A stretch of 64,000 nt of DNA from Metabacillus sp. KUDC1714 (lineage in GTDB: Bacteria; Bacillota; Bacilli; Bacillales; Bacillaceae): contig NZ_CP055263.1 of the NCBI RefSeq assembly GCF_014217835.1, forward strand, positions 5,397,501-5,461,500. The letters run 5' to 3'. This document shows, in pieces, positions 27,180 to 36,700 of this stretch (position 1 is its first letter; each line of letters opens with the position of its first letter). The notes below the pieces were generated by a model. The model was not told the origin of the DNA and ran no database searches. It worked only from the letters and a program-made list of their open reading frames with translations. The translations under genes and the position numbers were made by a program.

Positions 27180-27248
27180 CTCAAGATAATCCACTAATTT
27201 TACATTTTACTATAGGAAAGATTCATCTGACTATTTTTTTAAATACAA

Positions 27249-29006
27249 TTAAAATGTATATTTTTTAATAAGTTCATCTAATTGCTGATTAAGTTCTGTT
27301 AATTGTTCTGCGGAACTAGCTACATTGGAAACGGCTCTTATTTGTTCATCAATTGATGAAGTAATTTCTTCAACAGATGCTGCTGTTTGCTGCGAAACAC
27401 TTGATGCGTTTCGAATAGCAATCGTGATGTTGTTATTTTCATCTGTTATTTGTGATAATTCATAATTTAACGATTCAACCGCTTTAATTGTTTGACTAAT
27501 TGAAGAGGATATAAGATTGAATTCTTTTTCAGTTGCTTTAACAGCTTGATTTAACTGTTGAGAATGCACAGTTGTATCAGACATTGTTATAACAGTCTTT
27601 TCTGTTTCTTTTTCGATACCGTTTATCATGCCTTGAATTTGTTTTGTAGCAAGGTTTGATTGTTCCGCTAGTTTCCGAACTTCACTAGCAACTACCGCAA
27701 AACCTTTTCCATGCTCTCCAGCTCTAGCTGCTTCAATACTTGCATTTAGTGCTAAAAGATTTGTTTCAGATGCAATACTTTCAATTGTAGCTGTTATTCT
27801 AGAAATATCTTTTACTTTATTATACAAACTTGTAATTCCAACACTAATTTCATCGGAAGCCTTTAATGAGTCCTCGTTTGATTGAAGTAATTGTTGAACG
27901 ATCGCTTTACCTTGTTGTGTAGCCTTTTCCGAATTCAAAGACATTTCCTTAATTGCACTACTCTGATGATTCATCGTTTTAATTGATTGATTTAAGTGCT
28001 CTACTCTTTGATTGGTATCTTCTAACTCGCTTGCTTGCGAAAGTGTACCATGGGATATCTCAGAAATTGCTCGACCAATTTCTTCACTACTTGCCGAAGT
28101 TTCTTCAGAAACAGCAGATAAATCAGATGCTGAGTCTAATAAATGACTACTTGTATTTTGTAGCTTTTGTAATAGATCTCTAAGTTGCCCTGTCATCCGA
28201 TTATACGCATAGCCTAATTGTCCAATTTCATCCTTTGATTCAGGTAATGTTAAATTGTTAATTTGCCCATTTGAAATAGCAATAGAAGCTGACGTAGCAT
28301 CAACAAGTAATCTAATTTTCTTTTTCGTTAATGCAAAGAAGACGAAAAGACTAAGAACAGTAATAATCGCTGTTATTATCATGATTATAAACTTTAATTC
28401 TATTAAGCCACCATAGAATTCATCTTCGTATACTGCAATACCAACATACAAGTCCCATGGCTCAAAATGAGTCATATATGCAATCTTATTTCTGATTTCA
28501 CCTGTTTCATCATTTTTATCTTCATACGCTACATAACGATCAGATGGGGATGTTGCACCAGCTCCCTTTACCATCTTTTCACGATTTGTTGTATCAGATG
28601 GTATAGACCCTATAGGATTTGACGGATGAATTTGCGCTGAATAATCTGACCCGTAGCCAATGATATAACCATCTTCTTTATATAAGAAAGATGACTTTTT
28701 ATAGTCATACCCCTCATCTCCAGAAAGTCTCGGTCCACTTAGTAGCTCTCTTGCTTTTTCTTTTGCATCTTCAATACTTATTTCATTATTTTCAACCTGA
28801 TCATTTAATACAGATAAAGTTACTACAGAGCCTTCTACAATATATTTCAACTCTGATTTACCTTCTTCAATCAATGACTTTTTTGCTATAAAATAGCTAG
28901 CTCCCCCAATGACTGTAGCAGTAATAATAATAATTAAACTCATTAAAGCTAGTAATTTCGTTGATATACTGTCCCTTTTATTAATCGATAATTTTCTTTG
29001 ATTCAT
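27249..29006 (-). CDS. methyl-accepting chemotaxis protein with extracellular Cache domain
   Basis: This 585-residue chemoreceptor has membrane segments at about 18-40 and 207-228 flanking a Cache sensing domain ([37 protein letters not shown]). A HAMP linker covers about 228-285. The signalling domain has the hairpin tip [42 protein letters not shown]. It would signal to CheA/CheW and bias flagellar motion toward an unidentified small ligand, typically a carboxylate or amino acid for this Cache type. It appears monocistronic. Confidence 0.92.
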   Translation of the reverse strand: MNQRKLSINKRDSISTKLLALMSLIIIITATVIGGASYFIAKKSLIEEGKSELKYIVEGSVVTLSVLNDQVENNEISIEDAKEKARELLSGPRLSGDEGYDYKKSSFLYKEDGYIIGYGSDYSAQIHPSNPIGSIPSDTTNREKMVKGAGATSPSDRYVAYEDKNDETGEIRNKIAYMTHFEPWDLYVGIAVYEDEFYGGLIELKFIIMIITAIITVLSLFVFFALTKKKIRLLVDATSASIAISNGQINNLTLPESKDEIGQLGYAYNRMTGQLRDLLQKLQNTSSHLLDSASDLSAVSEETSASSEEIGRAISEISHGTLSQASELEDTNQRVEHLNQSIKTMNHQSSAIKEMSLNSEKATQQGKAIVQQLLQSNEDSLKASDEISVGITSLYNKVKDISRITATIESIASETNLLALNASIEAARAGEHGKGFAVVASEVRKLAEQSNLATKQIQGMINGIEKETEKTVITMSDTTVHSQQLNQAVKATEKEFNLISSSISQTIKAVESLNYELSQITDENNNITIAIRNASSVSQQTAASVEEITSSIDEQIRAVSNVASSAEQLTELNQQLDELIKKYTF

Positions 29007-29151
29007 TTTCTTCTCCTAAGTTGTTAAGATTTTGTAAAAGTTTTCAAAAGAAACATTTAGTATGCTACTATTTATATCGGCTTTAAAATAAGGATATTTA
29101 TAGGTACAATATCAATTCTGCTAAATATCTTTAGATTGAAATAATTTACAT

Positions 29152-29176
29152 AAAAAAAAGACACCATTAGATGTCT
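29152..29176 (-). terminator. terminator of the small HMA-like gene
   Basis: AGACA and TGTCT form a short stem around TCTAATGG, followed by a run of eight T on the minus strand. Confidence 0.5.
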
Positions 29177-29187
29177 AAAACGAGAAG

Positions 29188-29403
29188 TTATTCCTTGATT
29201 TCCTTTATTATAGAACCTTGACTTTCTATCGCTTGTTTTACTTGAGTGGTATCGGTGATTTCTTCATTAAATTCAACCTTAAGATCACCATCATTCAAAT
29301 CGATTAACGCTCTTTCAATCCCGTCCATTTTTGCAAGAAGGATCTCAATTTCATTGTAGCTCTCTTGATTACCTTCTCCTATTGAAAATGTAACTGTTTT
29401 CAT
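29188..29403 (-). CDS. small HMA-fold protein lacking the metal-binding CxxC
   Basis: This 71-residue protein reads as a beta-alpha-beta-beta-alpha-beta heavy-metal-associated fold (KTVTFSI...EIEILLAKMDGIERALIDLNDGDLKVEFNEEI...VKQAIESQGS). The usual MxCxxC metal loop is replaced by GEGNQES, so copper binding is not expected. The frame opens upstream to 29469 without a ribosome binding site. The starts at 29415 or 29403 are more likely, and 29403 begins at the usual position for the fold. Role unknown. Confidence 0.55.
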   Translation of the reverse strand: MKTVTFSIGEGNQESYNEIEILLAKMDGIERALIDLNDGDLKVEFNEEITDTTQVKQAIESQGSIIKEIKE

Positions 29404-29650
29404 CCTACTATTCATTCCTCTCTTTTTTAAAATTTCTGCTGATAAAGCTACTCTCTTTGTAATTTTCACTTACATAATAAGTCTCTTCTTTTTATATTTC
29501 TTAAATCTTTTTAAAGCAACAATCATTGGAGTGATGATTTAATACACAATCTACCTTTATATTCCCCTGTTTACAAAAAACTAACAGTTTATTAGCATTT
29601 TAAAAAATCAAATTTAAAAGAGTTAGCACTGAAAAAGTCCAATTTAGATA

Positions 29651-29692
29651 AAAAAAGCTAACGACCTCAAACAAATAGGTTGTTAGCTTTTT
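29651..29692. terminator. terminator of the surface protein gene
   Basis: AAAAAGCTAAC...ACCT pairs with AGGTTGTTAGCTTTTT. T runs lie on both strands. The hairpin follows the stop at 29742. Confidence 0.75.
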
Positions 29693-29741
29693 CATTCTAA
29701 GCCGAAGTTTATCCAAAGAGATAAAATCTCTATTTCGTTTA

Positions 29742-31790
29742 TTACTCCACTCTATTTTTACGTTTATATAAGAAAAACCCAATAACAACTAAAACAGATC
29801 CTAATAGCAAGAATGTGTTATTCATCGTTGCAGTATTAGGTAACTTTTCACCTTGTACTATTGATGTATCATTTGTTTGATTAGCACTAATTTCTTCTGT
29901 AGAGTTTTGTGTTTCCTCGTTTTCGATTTTATCCTCGTCCTGGTTGTTCTCAACAGGAGTCACAACGTCATTTTCATTCTGATCGGGTAATTCCTCATCA
30001 TATAGATCTTCTTCCGGTTCTTCTACATCGGGGTTTGGTGTTTCATCAACTGGTTTTTTTGGATTTTCTTCCTCTTCAGTTGGATCTTCTTCTTCAACAG
30101 GAGCATCAACTTCAATACCAATTTGGTATGCTGCTATTGTACCTGAAATCTCATGAGCAGCTAGTAAGATATTTTGACCTGTTGGACTTTTATCAGCTGG
30201 AATAAATGTTAATCCTTCAGGTGCAACGTCTCCACTTGCAGATATAACAGCTTCATCTTCGTTAAAAACACGACTTGAAAAATAATGATTGAACGTAGGA
30301 GAATTTGGATTACTGATATTATAAATCATAATCCCACCTGTTCTTTCCAAACCAATAAAGGCATAAGCTCCACCTTGGACCTGTCCTACTGTAACAGTTT
30401 CCGGTTCTGGACCTTTATCATCACTGCGCGAATCAAAACCATTCTCATCGTTATTTGTATTAAAATATTCTTCTTTATAGACTTCCTTCGTTATTTCTTC
30501 AAAATCAGCTCCACTATCATAAGCAAGCTCTAGTGTATTGGCATTCCAAATCGAAAAGGAACGTGCACCAAAGCCATATATCGCTTCATAGTTTCCTTCT
30601 TGATTCATCGGTGCTGAAGTTGTCGAGTTTAATCTTCCTAGTTTTTCATCATTAAATAAACCTTCTGCAATTAACTGATCAAGCTCCTCTTGTGAATAGC
30701 CTTCAAATAAATCAGCATTTAAATCATATGAATCAACTAAATCCGCCACCCTTGCTTCTTCAGAAAATCCATCATAATCTTGAGCATCTCCTTCATTTGC
30801 TGACAAAATATAAGATTGACCATTTACTGTGTATGAAGCCATCCCGTCAGGTTGATACATTGATAATACTGGCCAATTGGTAATATTAATTTCGTCATCA
30901 TCGTTCGAGGCATCAAGCTTGTTTTTCCCTACTGAAAAGTCTTTATAACCTAGGCTTTTGACTGTAACAAATTTCTTATTTTCAAGATCAAGCTTAGCAA
31001 TCGCATTATTTTCCTGTAATGCAACATACGCATACTGATTTTGTTCATCAACAACGATATATTCAGGCTCTAAATCTTGCGAATATGTACTGTCTGGATG
31101 AACCTTTCTAACTCCAGCTTCAATAATTTCATCCGTAAAAGGAACCTGACTCACAGCTTGGTCATTTATTGATGCTGCACCAGCCGAAACATCAATTATA
31201 CTTACAGTTCCTTCTGGATTAACAGAATAATCTCCATTCGGTTCACCTTCATTTGCAACTAATACCTTTGTTCCATCAGACGTAAATGTCAACATATCTG
31301 GTAAGGATCCAACACTAACATGTGAGAGGTAATCACCATCGGTTGTCATAAATACAACATGTCCAACATCAACTTTGTTTTCAGCTGGAGCAGCAACAGC
31401 AATATACTCACCATCTGGGTGGATCGCAACACTCGTTACATCTGATGCAGAAACACCTAAGTCAGCTAAAGTAATTTGTTTTATTCGCGGTAATTCCTGT
31501 TCACCAATTTTTAAGACAGATAAATCAATAATATCAAGAGCCTTTGCAGCTCCATTAACAGAAAAGGCACGATGTGTCACTGAATCATAAGCGACAATCT
31601 CTGTTCCACCTTCTCCAATTTCGGCTCCACTTGTATAACGACCTAATAACTCAACATGAAGGGCTTGTCCAGTGTCTCTTTGATATTTTGTCATTGGCTC
31701 AGCTGCACTTGTATTAACAGGGGTAAGCAATAGAGCACATGTAGCAGCAGCCAACATAGATTTAGTAATCATTTTTTGAATTCTTAACAT
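29742..31790 (-). CDS. cell-wall-anchored surface protein, choice-of-anchor I type
   Basis: This 682-residue exported protein has a signal peptide (residues 1-29, cut near TSAAEP). A beta-propeller-like region at 40-560 (IDLSVLKIG, VAIHPDGEYIAVAAP, FTSDGTKVLVANEGEPNG, ILSANEGDAQDYDGFSEEARV) matches choice-of-anchor I proteins. An acidic proline/glutamate-rich wall spacer follows (about 565-645), then the sortase signal LPNTA with a membrane segment and KRKNRVE tail. LPxTA rather than LPxTG suggests a sortase with relaxed or special choice. Related proteins are linked to phytase or phosphatase activity, but no such active site was identified. AAGGAGG precedes the ATG. Confidence 0.85.
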   Translation of the reverse strand: MLRIQKMITKSMLAAATCALLLTPVNTSAAEPMTKYQRDTGQALHVELLGRYTSGAEIGEGGTEIVAYDSVTHRAFSVNGAAKALDIIDLSVLKIGEQELPRIKQITLADLGVSASDVTSVAIHPDGEYIAVAAPAENKVDVGHVVFMTTDGDYLSHVSVGSLPDMLTFTSDGTKVLVANEGEPNGDYSVNPEGTVSIIDVSAGAASINDQAVSQVPFTDEIIEAGVRKVHPDSTYSQDLEPEYIVVDEQNQYAYVALQENNAIAKLDLENKKFVTVKSLGYKDFSVGKNKLDASNDDDEINITNWPVLSMYQPDGMASYTVNGQSYILSANEGDAQDYDGFSEEARVADLVDSYDLNADLFEGYSQEELDQLIAEGLFNDEKLGRLNSTTSAPMNQEGNYEAIYGFGARSFSIWNANTLELAYDSGADFEEITKEVYKEEYFNTNNDENGFDSRSDDKGPEPETVTVGQVQGGAYAFIGLERTGGIMIYNISNPNSPTFNHYFSSRVFNEDEAVISASGDVAPEGLTFIPADKSPTGQNILLAAHEISGTIAAYQIGIEVDAPVEEEDPTEEEENPKKPVDETPNPDVEEPEEDLYDEELPDQNENDVVTPVENNQDEDKIENEETQNSTEEISANQTNDTSIVQGEKLPNTATMNNTFLLLGSVLVVIGFFLYKRKNRVE

Positions 31791-31961
31791 ATTATCCTCC
31801 TTAAAACTATTTAAGAAATATTCAGATAATATGAGTTTACTGTAGCTACATAAAGCAAATTCAAGAAAATTGTTATGTTTTTGTAAAATTTATCAATATT
31901 CGTCGTATTTTGGTGTAAAATCTTATGACCACCTGAGTCTACTTTTTAAAAATGGCTGTTA

Positions 31962-32022
31962 TGGCAAACTTTGTTGCTACTTACAAGTAGTGCGGTGTGG
32001 TTGATTTCCGTTCCAATCAACC
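31962..32022. repeat. dispersed repeat, copy without GC-rich core
   Basis: GCAAACTTTGTTGCTAC is followed by a palindrome at 31999-32022 made of GGTTGATT, six bases and AATCAACC. It corresponds to the two ends of the element at 26886-27055 joined without the core. Confidence 0.7.
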
Positions 32023-32055
32023 TAAAACAGTTTTCGTTTTAAAATCATCAATCTC

Positions 32056-33231
32056 TTAGAAAAGAGCCTTAAAAATATTAGCTTCTTTAATAGAAGAAAT
32101 AACCTTCTTAAGTTGTTCAGTATCACTCACCAATGCGATTCTTACATATCCTTCACCATTTGGACCAAATGCATGACCTGGTGTAACAACTACATTTGCC
32201 TTATCGATTAGAGCATAGGTAAATTCAAGTGATGTAAACCCTGGTGGAATTTCTGCCCATATAAACATACCAGCATCAGGTTTGGTGATTTCCCAGCCAA
32301 TTTCTTTGAGCCCACTCACCAATATATCTCTTCTTTCTTGGTAAACTTTCCGGCTAGATTCACAAAATTCTGCCCCTTCCTCTAAAGCACAAATGGCAGC
32401 CTTTTGAACAGGTAAGAAAACACCATAATCTAAATTACTCTTCAGCTGATTCATCGCTTGGACAATTTGCTTATTCCCCGCTAAGAAACCAATACGACTC
32501 CCCGCCATATTATAATTTTTAGAAAACGAGGACATTTCCACACCAACGTCTTTGGCACCGTCGATCGATAAAAAACTAACAGGCTTATTACCTTCATAAT
32601 AGAGCTCTGAGTAGGCAAAGTCATGTAGCACAAGAATATGATGCTTCTTCGCAAAAGCAACAACTTCAGTAAAATACTCCTTGCTAGCTAAGGCTGGAAC
32701 AGGATTTCCAGGAAAATTTAATATCATGATCTTAGCTTGTTCAGCAATTTCAGTAGGGATCATCGAAAGATCAGGCAAAAATTTATTTTCTTTTTTAAGC
32801 GGCATAAAATAAGGCTTCGCACCTGCCATCGCAATTCCTGCAGCATATGCCGTATAACCAGGATCAGGCACTAGAATGACATCACCAGGATTGGCAATTA
32901 CCATCGGAAAATGGACTAGCCCATCTTGAGACCCCATAAGCAATAATACCTCTTGATCTGTTAAATTCACTTGATAGTTTCTCTTATAAAACGCTGACAC
33001 TGCATGATTAAATTCGCTCGTTCCTGTTAACGAATAGCCATACTGATCGCCTTTAAGTACCTCTTCTGCTAATATCTTTGTTATGAAAGAAGGAGGTGCT
33101 AGATCTGGACTTCCAATACTTAAATCAATTATTGGGGCACCTTCAGAAATTTTTTGCTTTTTATATTGTGATAATTCACTAAAAATTGATGGTTGAAAAG
33201 AATGCATTCTATTTGATAATGTTATATTCAT
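32056..33231 (-). CDS. class I/II aminotransferase (LL-diaminopimelate aminotransferase-like)
   Basis: This PLP-dependent aminotransferase of 391 residues, fold type I, shows IDLSIGSPDLAPP, LLMGSQDGL, VLVPDPGYTAY, NFPGNPVPA, HDFAYSELYY and the PLP lysine in SSFSKNYNMAGSRIGF. A final VRIALV strand carries the substrate-binding arginine. The ATG at 33231 is used because GGGGGA precedes it; 24 upstream codons have no support. Several Bacillus members are annotated as LL-DAP or methionine-related aminotransferases, and the amino donor is not decided here. Confidence 0.85.
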   Translation of the reverse strand: MNITLSNRMHSFQPSIFSELSQYKKQKISEGAPIIDLSIGSPDLAPPSFITKILAEEVLKGDQYGYSLTGTSEFNHAVSAFYKRNYQVNLTDQEVLLLMGSQDGLVHFPMVIANPGDVILVPDPGYTAYAAGIAMAGAKPYFMPLKKENKFLPDLSMIPTEIAEQAKIMILNFPGNPVPALASKEYFTEVVAFAKKHHILVLHDFAYSELYYEGNKPVSFLSIDGAKDVGVEMSSFSKNYNMAGSRIGFLAGNKQIVQAMNQLKSNLDYGVFLPVQKAAICALEEGAEFCESSRKVYQERRDILVSGLKEIGWEITKPDAGMFIWAEIPPGFTSLEFTYALIDKANVVVTPGHAFGPNGEGYVRIALVSDTEQLKKVISSIKEANIFKALF

Positions 33232-33464
33232 CTGAATCCCCCACATATTTCCCGAGTACGGTATAGTTGTATAATTATATTTTTTCTGAAAATAGTGTAT
33301 CACATTTAGCTATTATGCAGGTATGTGAATATTTATGAACCTCATTAAAATTGAAGTCTTTTTACTGTTTTTCTATAATGGACAGGTTGAACAAATGTGC
33401 ATTTAGGTGATGGAGAAACGGAATTTAAAGTAAGTTTTTTGTCCTTTTTTGTCATGGTTGTTTT

Positions 33465-33550
33465 CGCAAATTTTGTTGCTATTTAGGTGTACTATGAGGT
33501 TGATTACAGCGAGAGATGCTGGCATTCCGCAGTGCGGGTGATGAGCCTCC
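33465..33550. repeat. dispersed repeat, degenerate copy
   Basis: TTTTCGCAAATTTTGTTGCTA is followed by GGTTGATTACAGCG and a decayed GC-rich core (ATTCCGCAGTGCGGGTGATGAGCCTCC). The right end is lost. The following 300 bases contain short broken frames (e.g. 33561-33683) with no recognised match. Confidence 0.55.
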
Positions 33551-33865
33551 TTCTAAAAATATGAAGTCGATCCAATCCCCCTACATGCCTGAAAAAGGAA
33601 TGATTGAAAGTGATGAACTTAAAACCCACCAAGATTCACATGCCCGCTACTTTGAAGACTCCTTGTATGTGTCGAATATGTGAGTCAACGCCTAAAATAA
33701 TGAAAACACAGGTTATGACAATGGTTCAGAAACAATGTCTAGGAAAAGTATGAGGAAACAGCGAAGAACATCAACAATTCGAGCAGGAAATAGAAATCTG
33801 GAAAGCAAGTCCAATGTGTGAAAATAAAAGAAGCCGAATTTCAATTTTAAATGTAGTTAAAACTA

Positions 33866-33910
33866 AAAACCCGCTTATTTCATTTTCCCAAAATGAAATA
33901 AGCGGGTTTT
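33866..33910 (-). terminator. long perfect terminator of cwlJ-gerQ
   Basis: A 21-bp perfect inverted repeat (AAAACCCGCTTATTTCATTTT and its complement) with a 3-base loop follows gerQ on the minus strand. Confidence 0.8.
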
Positions 33911-33924
33911 AGCGTTCTACAAAC

Positions 33925-34389
33925 TCACTCCGATGTCGTCATGGACGCCTGGACTTCCGGATTAATTTCTGCCTGAGGGTAGTTAATTTGTTCATCGAAT
34001 TCTACCCAGTCGAGATTTGCCATCATCAGTAGGAAGCGTTTGCCGCTGGACGGGTCGCTGATGATGATGTGGTCACGACCAGCCGTTTCTACGCGCCCTC
34101 GGTAAACCATTGCATTCCATTTGTTGTTACCTTGGTAAGTAAAGTAGAATGTACCGACCTTACCTTTGTTGAAGCGTAGGATATTTTCGATAAATGATTC
34201 TTCCATCACGCCTGCCAGAAGTTGCTGCCCAGTCCCTATTGGGACCACTGGAGCGGCAAACGAGGGCCCCGATGGCATAGTCGCCGGGAAGCCGCCAGGT
34301 TGTTGTGGGCTACTTGCCCGCGTCATGGAAGGTGGATAAAAACCAGGATAATAATTCATTGGATAATAATTATAGTCTCCACAAGTCAT
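33925..34389 (-). CDS. gerQ: spore coat protein GerQ
   Basis: This 154-residue inner coat protein is needed for CwlJ localisation and crosslinked by transglutaminase in B. subtilis. The N-terminal third is Tyr/Pro/Gly-rich (YNYYPMNYYPGFYPP). The conserved C-terminal core reads MEESFIENILRFNKGKVGTFYFTY, KWNAMVYRGRVETAGRDHIIISDPSSGKRFLLMM and DWVEFDEQINYP. It lies 23 bases after cwlJ with AAAGGAG upstream, the same order as in B. subtilis. Mother-cell expression is expected from knowledge of the family. Confidence 0.93.
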   Translation of the reverse strand: MTCGDYNYYPMNYYPGFYPPSMTRASSPQQPGGFPATMPSGPSFAAPVVPIGTGQQLLAGVMEESFIENILRFNKGKVGTFYFTYQGNNKWNAMVYRGRVETAGRDHIIISDPSSGKRFLLMMANLDWVEFDEQINYPQAEINPEVQASMTTSE

Positions 34390-34412
34390 GAGAAGATTAA
34401 CTCCTTTTTAAT

Positions 34413-34889
34413 TTATCTATAAAACTCTGGGCAGTAGCCCGGTACCGCGACATAGAAGCAATGATTCTTGTGCGCAAAATCGAACTTCGTCATAGGGGAT
34501 CTTGGCATCGTGGCGGTACAAGCAGCTCGGTATTTTTTCCCCGGACTGGGGTTAAAAAACCACAAACTCATTCTGGACCGAGGTTCCCTATGACCATGTA
34601 ACAAATCCCTAGCCCTCTGGAGGTCAGCTTCGTTCGGACGTTGTGTATACAATGTTCCATTTAAGACGGGTTCGAAGTGAGGAATTCCAGTTCCAGGTAT
34701 AGTTTGATAAATCGCATGTCTGATATTGCGCAACCCTTTAAAGTCAGGAGCACAGTCAGCCTCGACCCGATTGGCCACAACCGTTCCCACCATGCTCATC
34801 CCTTGGGCTCCCTCACCGATTGCTTCCGCTGTCATGAGCCTCGCTAACTCCTCCACGTCACGTGAAGTATGTTTTATTCGTCTACCCAC
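34413..34889 (-). CDS. cwlJ: spore cortex-lytic hydrolase CwlJ
   Basis: This 158-residue Hydrolase_2 (SleB/CwlJ) enzyme degrades cortex peptidoglycan during germination, typically in response to Ca-DPA. The catalytic region shows ELARLMTAEAIGEGAQGMSMVGTVVANRV with the conserved glutamate, and the C-terminal part SLWFFNPSPGKKYRA...HKNHCFYV is family-typical. There is no signal peptide, as expected for a protein made in the mother cell. The GTG start at 34889 has AAAGGAG 7 bases before it. It is operonic with gerQ. Confidence 0.93.
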   Translation of the reverse strand: MGRRIKHTSRDVEELARLMTAEAIGEGAQGMSMVGTVVANRVEADCAPDFKGLRNIRHAIYQTIPGTGIPHFEPVLNGTLYTQRPNEADLQRARDLLHGHREPRSRMSLWFFNPSPGKKYRAACTATMPRSPMTKFDFAHKNHCFYVAVPGYCPEFYR

Positions 34890-35015
34890 TTTCTCACTCC
34901 TTTCGGCTTATACAAGTAACTTATTGCTTGAAGCTGGTTTTGGAAACTTGGCTATCAGCCCAAACTCTAGAAATTGCATCCTCAACGATTTCCACCCCCT
35001 GCTCAAACTACAAAA

Positions 35016-35177
35016 TTAACCGCTCCAAATACAGTCCTCCAATAAAATCTCACTGTCAGGTGAGACCACTTTAAATTGATCCCTGTAAACAGGATCTAAT
35101 TGACTGTAGTTTGAAGCTCTTGGTACATGAATGAGAAATTTATCAATCTTTACCTCGTTATATTTATTCACCTTCGC
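35016..35177 (-). pseudogene. IS21-type transposase (IstA-like) C-terminal relic
   Basis: The frame VNKYNEVKIDKFLIHVP, NYSQLDPVYRDQFKVVSPDSEILLED resembles the C-terminal beta domain of IstA transposases, which read VNKYGxIxVDKxxIHVP. It has no start and overlaps the 3' end of the DnaD-like gene. No IstB gene or terminal inverted repeats were found. Confidence 0.5.
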
Positions 35178-36111
35178 AGACCGATTCAGTTGTTTGCCTA
35201 TACTTTGGGTCAGGCTTATGGTTCTCTTGATAAGAGTCAATTTCATCAACGGTCAGTAAAGATTCATTTTCCCGGTTTTTTAAGATACCCACCATATAGT
35301 TCTGCTTCCGCTTGTTATTAGCACAGACAATTGTCATTGCTTTTAAGATCACATTTTTCGGCTGTAAAAAGCTAGAATCATTTAACCAAGATAACAGCTG
35401 CTTTTTAGCATTCACGCTTGAAAAACCAAATCCATCGTTGTCCCAAAACTCAACGCTTTCTTTCACATCGTTTGTTTTTTGATTTTGTGTTTGATCCTCT
35501 ATGTATGGATTATTCTCTATATTTGGGTTAAAAGCTTTTTGTTGTTGTTTTTCTTTTTCTTTTTCTTTTTCTTTTTGTCCCCGTATCGTATAACGAGACA
35601 CAGACGTATCGTTAATATCTTCATCCTTATCTGCATATGTATCCTGTTCATTTCGATCTTTCATTTCCTTGTCAGAGGACAATCTTTCAGGCTCATAAAA
35701 AGATTCATATAGACTACGAATCTCCTGTTTTTGAATGGATTCCAAAACATATGGAATAAGCGAGGTATCCTCAACCTCTTTTAATTCCGAAAAAATACAA
35801 TCCATAACCGGTTTTCCCCCTTTACAGAGGTTATCTTTTCCCCAGTTTTTAATGGCTAATTCTCTTGTTTCAGGATTGTAACGAATCAATTTGTGATGCC
35901 GGGCAAATCGTTCCATTAGAGACTGAACACTCTCAATCGAATACCCCAAATCGAAAGCCATTTGTTTCTTCGTTATTTGATAGATTCCAATTTGAGTTGT
36001 ATTAGGATTCGTTAGAAGATAAAGGTAAAAATACCTATCCTCCGGGGTCATCTCTTCTAAAACAACCGGATTCTTCCAAAAATCAGTACGCACAATTCGA
36101 TATTTTGCCAT
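35164..36111 (-). CDS. phage-type DnaD-like replication initiation protein
   Basis: This 315-residue protein is of a type found in prophages and plasmids. Its N-terminal winged-helix region has FWKNPVVLEEMTPEDRYFYLYLLTNPNTTQIGIYQITKKQMAFDLGY. A low-complexity linker (KEKEKEKEKQQQK) comes from a six-base tandem repeat at about 35550-35576. A C-terminal DnaD-type segment ends KRKQNYMVGILKNRENE. Such proteins load helicase during phage replication. The ATG at 36111 follows AAAGGG. The IS21 relic overlaps its end and no other phage genes are near, so it is probably an isolated remnant. Confidence 0.7.
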   Translation of the reverse strand: MAKYRIVRTDFWKNPVVLEEMTPEDRYFYLYLLTNPNTTQIGIYQITKKQMAFDLGYSIESVQSLMERFARHHKLIRYNPETRELAIKNWGKDNLCKGGKPVMDCIFSELKEVEDTSLIPYVLESIQKQEIRSLYESFYEPERLSSDKEMKDRNEQDTYADKDEDINDTSVSRYTIRGQKEKEKEKEKQQQKAFNPNIENNPYIEDQTQNQKTNDVKESVEFWDNDGFGFSSVNAKKQLLSWLNDSSFLQPKNVILKAMTIVCANNKRKQNYMVGILKNRENESLLTVDEIDSYQENHKPDPKYRQTTESVCEGE

Positions 36112-36700
36112 CTTAATCACTGCCCTTTCTTTTAAAAAATTCTTCTCACTGTATATATAGGAAGAAACGAAAAGAGAGTAGCGCATAATTGACATAAAAA
36201 TTGTAAATATTTTGTGACGGTAAAATACTGTGTGCATTACACTTTCTTATTAAGCTATTAAAAAATTTGTATTCTACTCATTTTGTTTAGCTCAAAATAC
36301 CTCTTCAATCAATTTTTTCAAAATAGCTTTTGTTTCTAAAATTTTGGTTGTCCTTCAAACCTCGGAATGACATGCATAAGATAATGCCAAAAGTTATTGA
36401 ATTCACCACCGCTTTGTAAATAGTGATACCATCAGGGTCGACGTATTAAAATAAAAAAGAAGCTCTCACTTTGAACTGTGCCCCACATTAAACTGTTCGC
36501 ACCCTACAAAATAACTCGCTTTCCCTTAAAAGTAAGATCGTTTTAGATATTCACTTCAATATTATTGAATCATTATATTACCAACATCAATTTGGTCGGA
36601 TATAAAATGTTGTTCCTTTTTTAAGTTCAATCCGATCATGAATATTTAAGAATTTTATTGACAAACTAAAAAAAGAAATTGGATCTTTAGGGGGTATAAA
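36112..36700. other. gene-free stretch before the DUF3231 gene
   Basis: This AT-rich DNA has no convincing frame on either strand. A segment near 36455-36500 (AAGCTCTCACTTTGAACTGTGCCCC) looks like an insertion sequence edge but could not be matched. GGGGGT precedes the ATG at 36701. Confidence 0.35.

Noticed and set aside
33561..33683. 41-codon frame downstream of the degenerate repeat
   Set aside because: No ribosome binding site and no family recognised; following frames are broken. It may be a relic but cannot be named.
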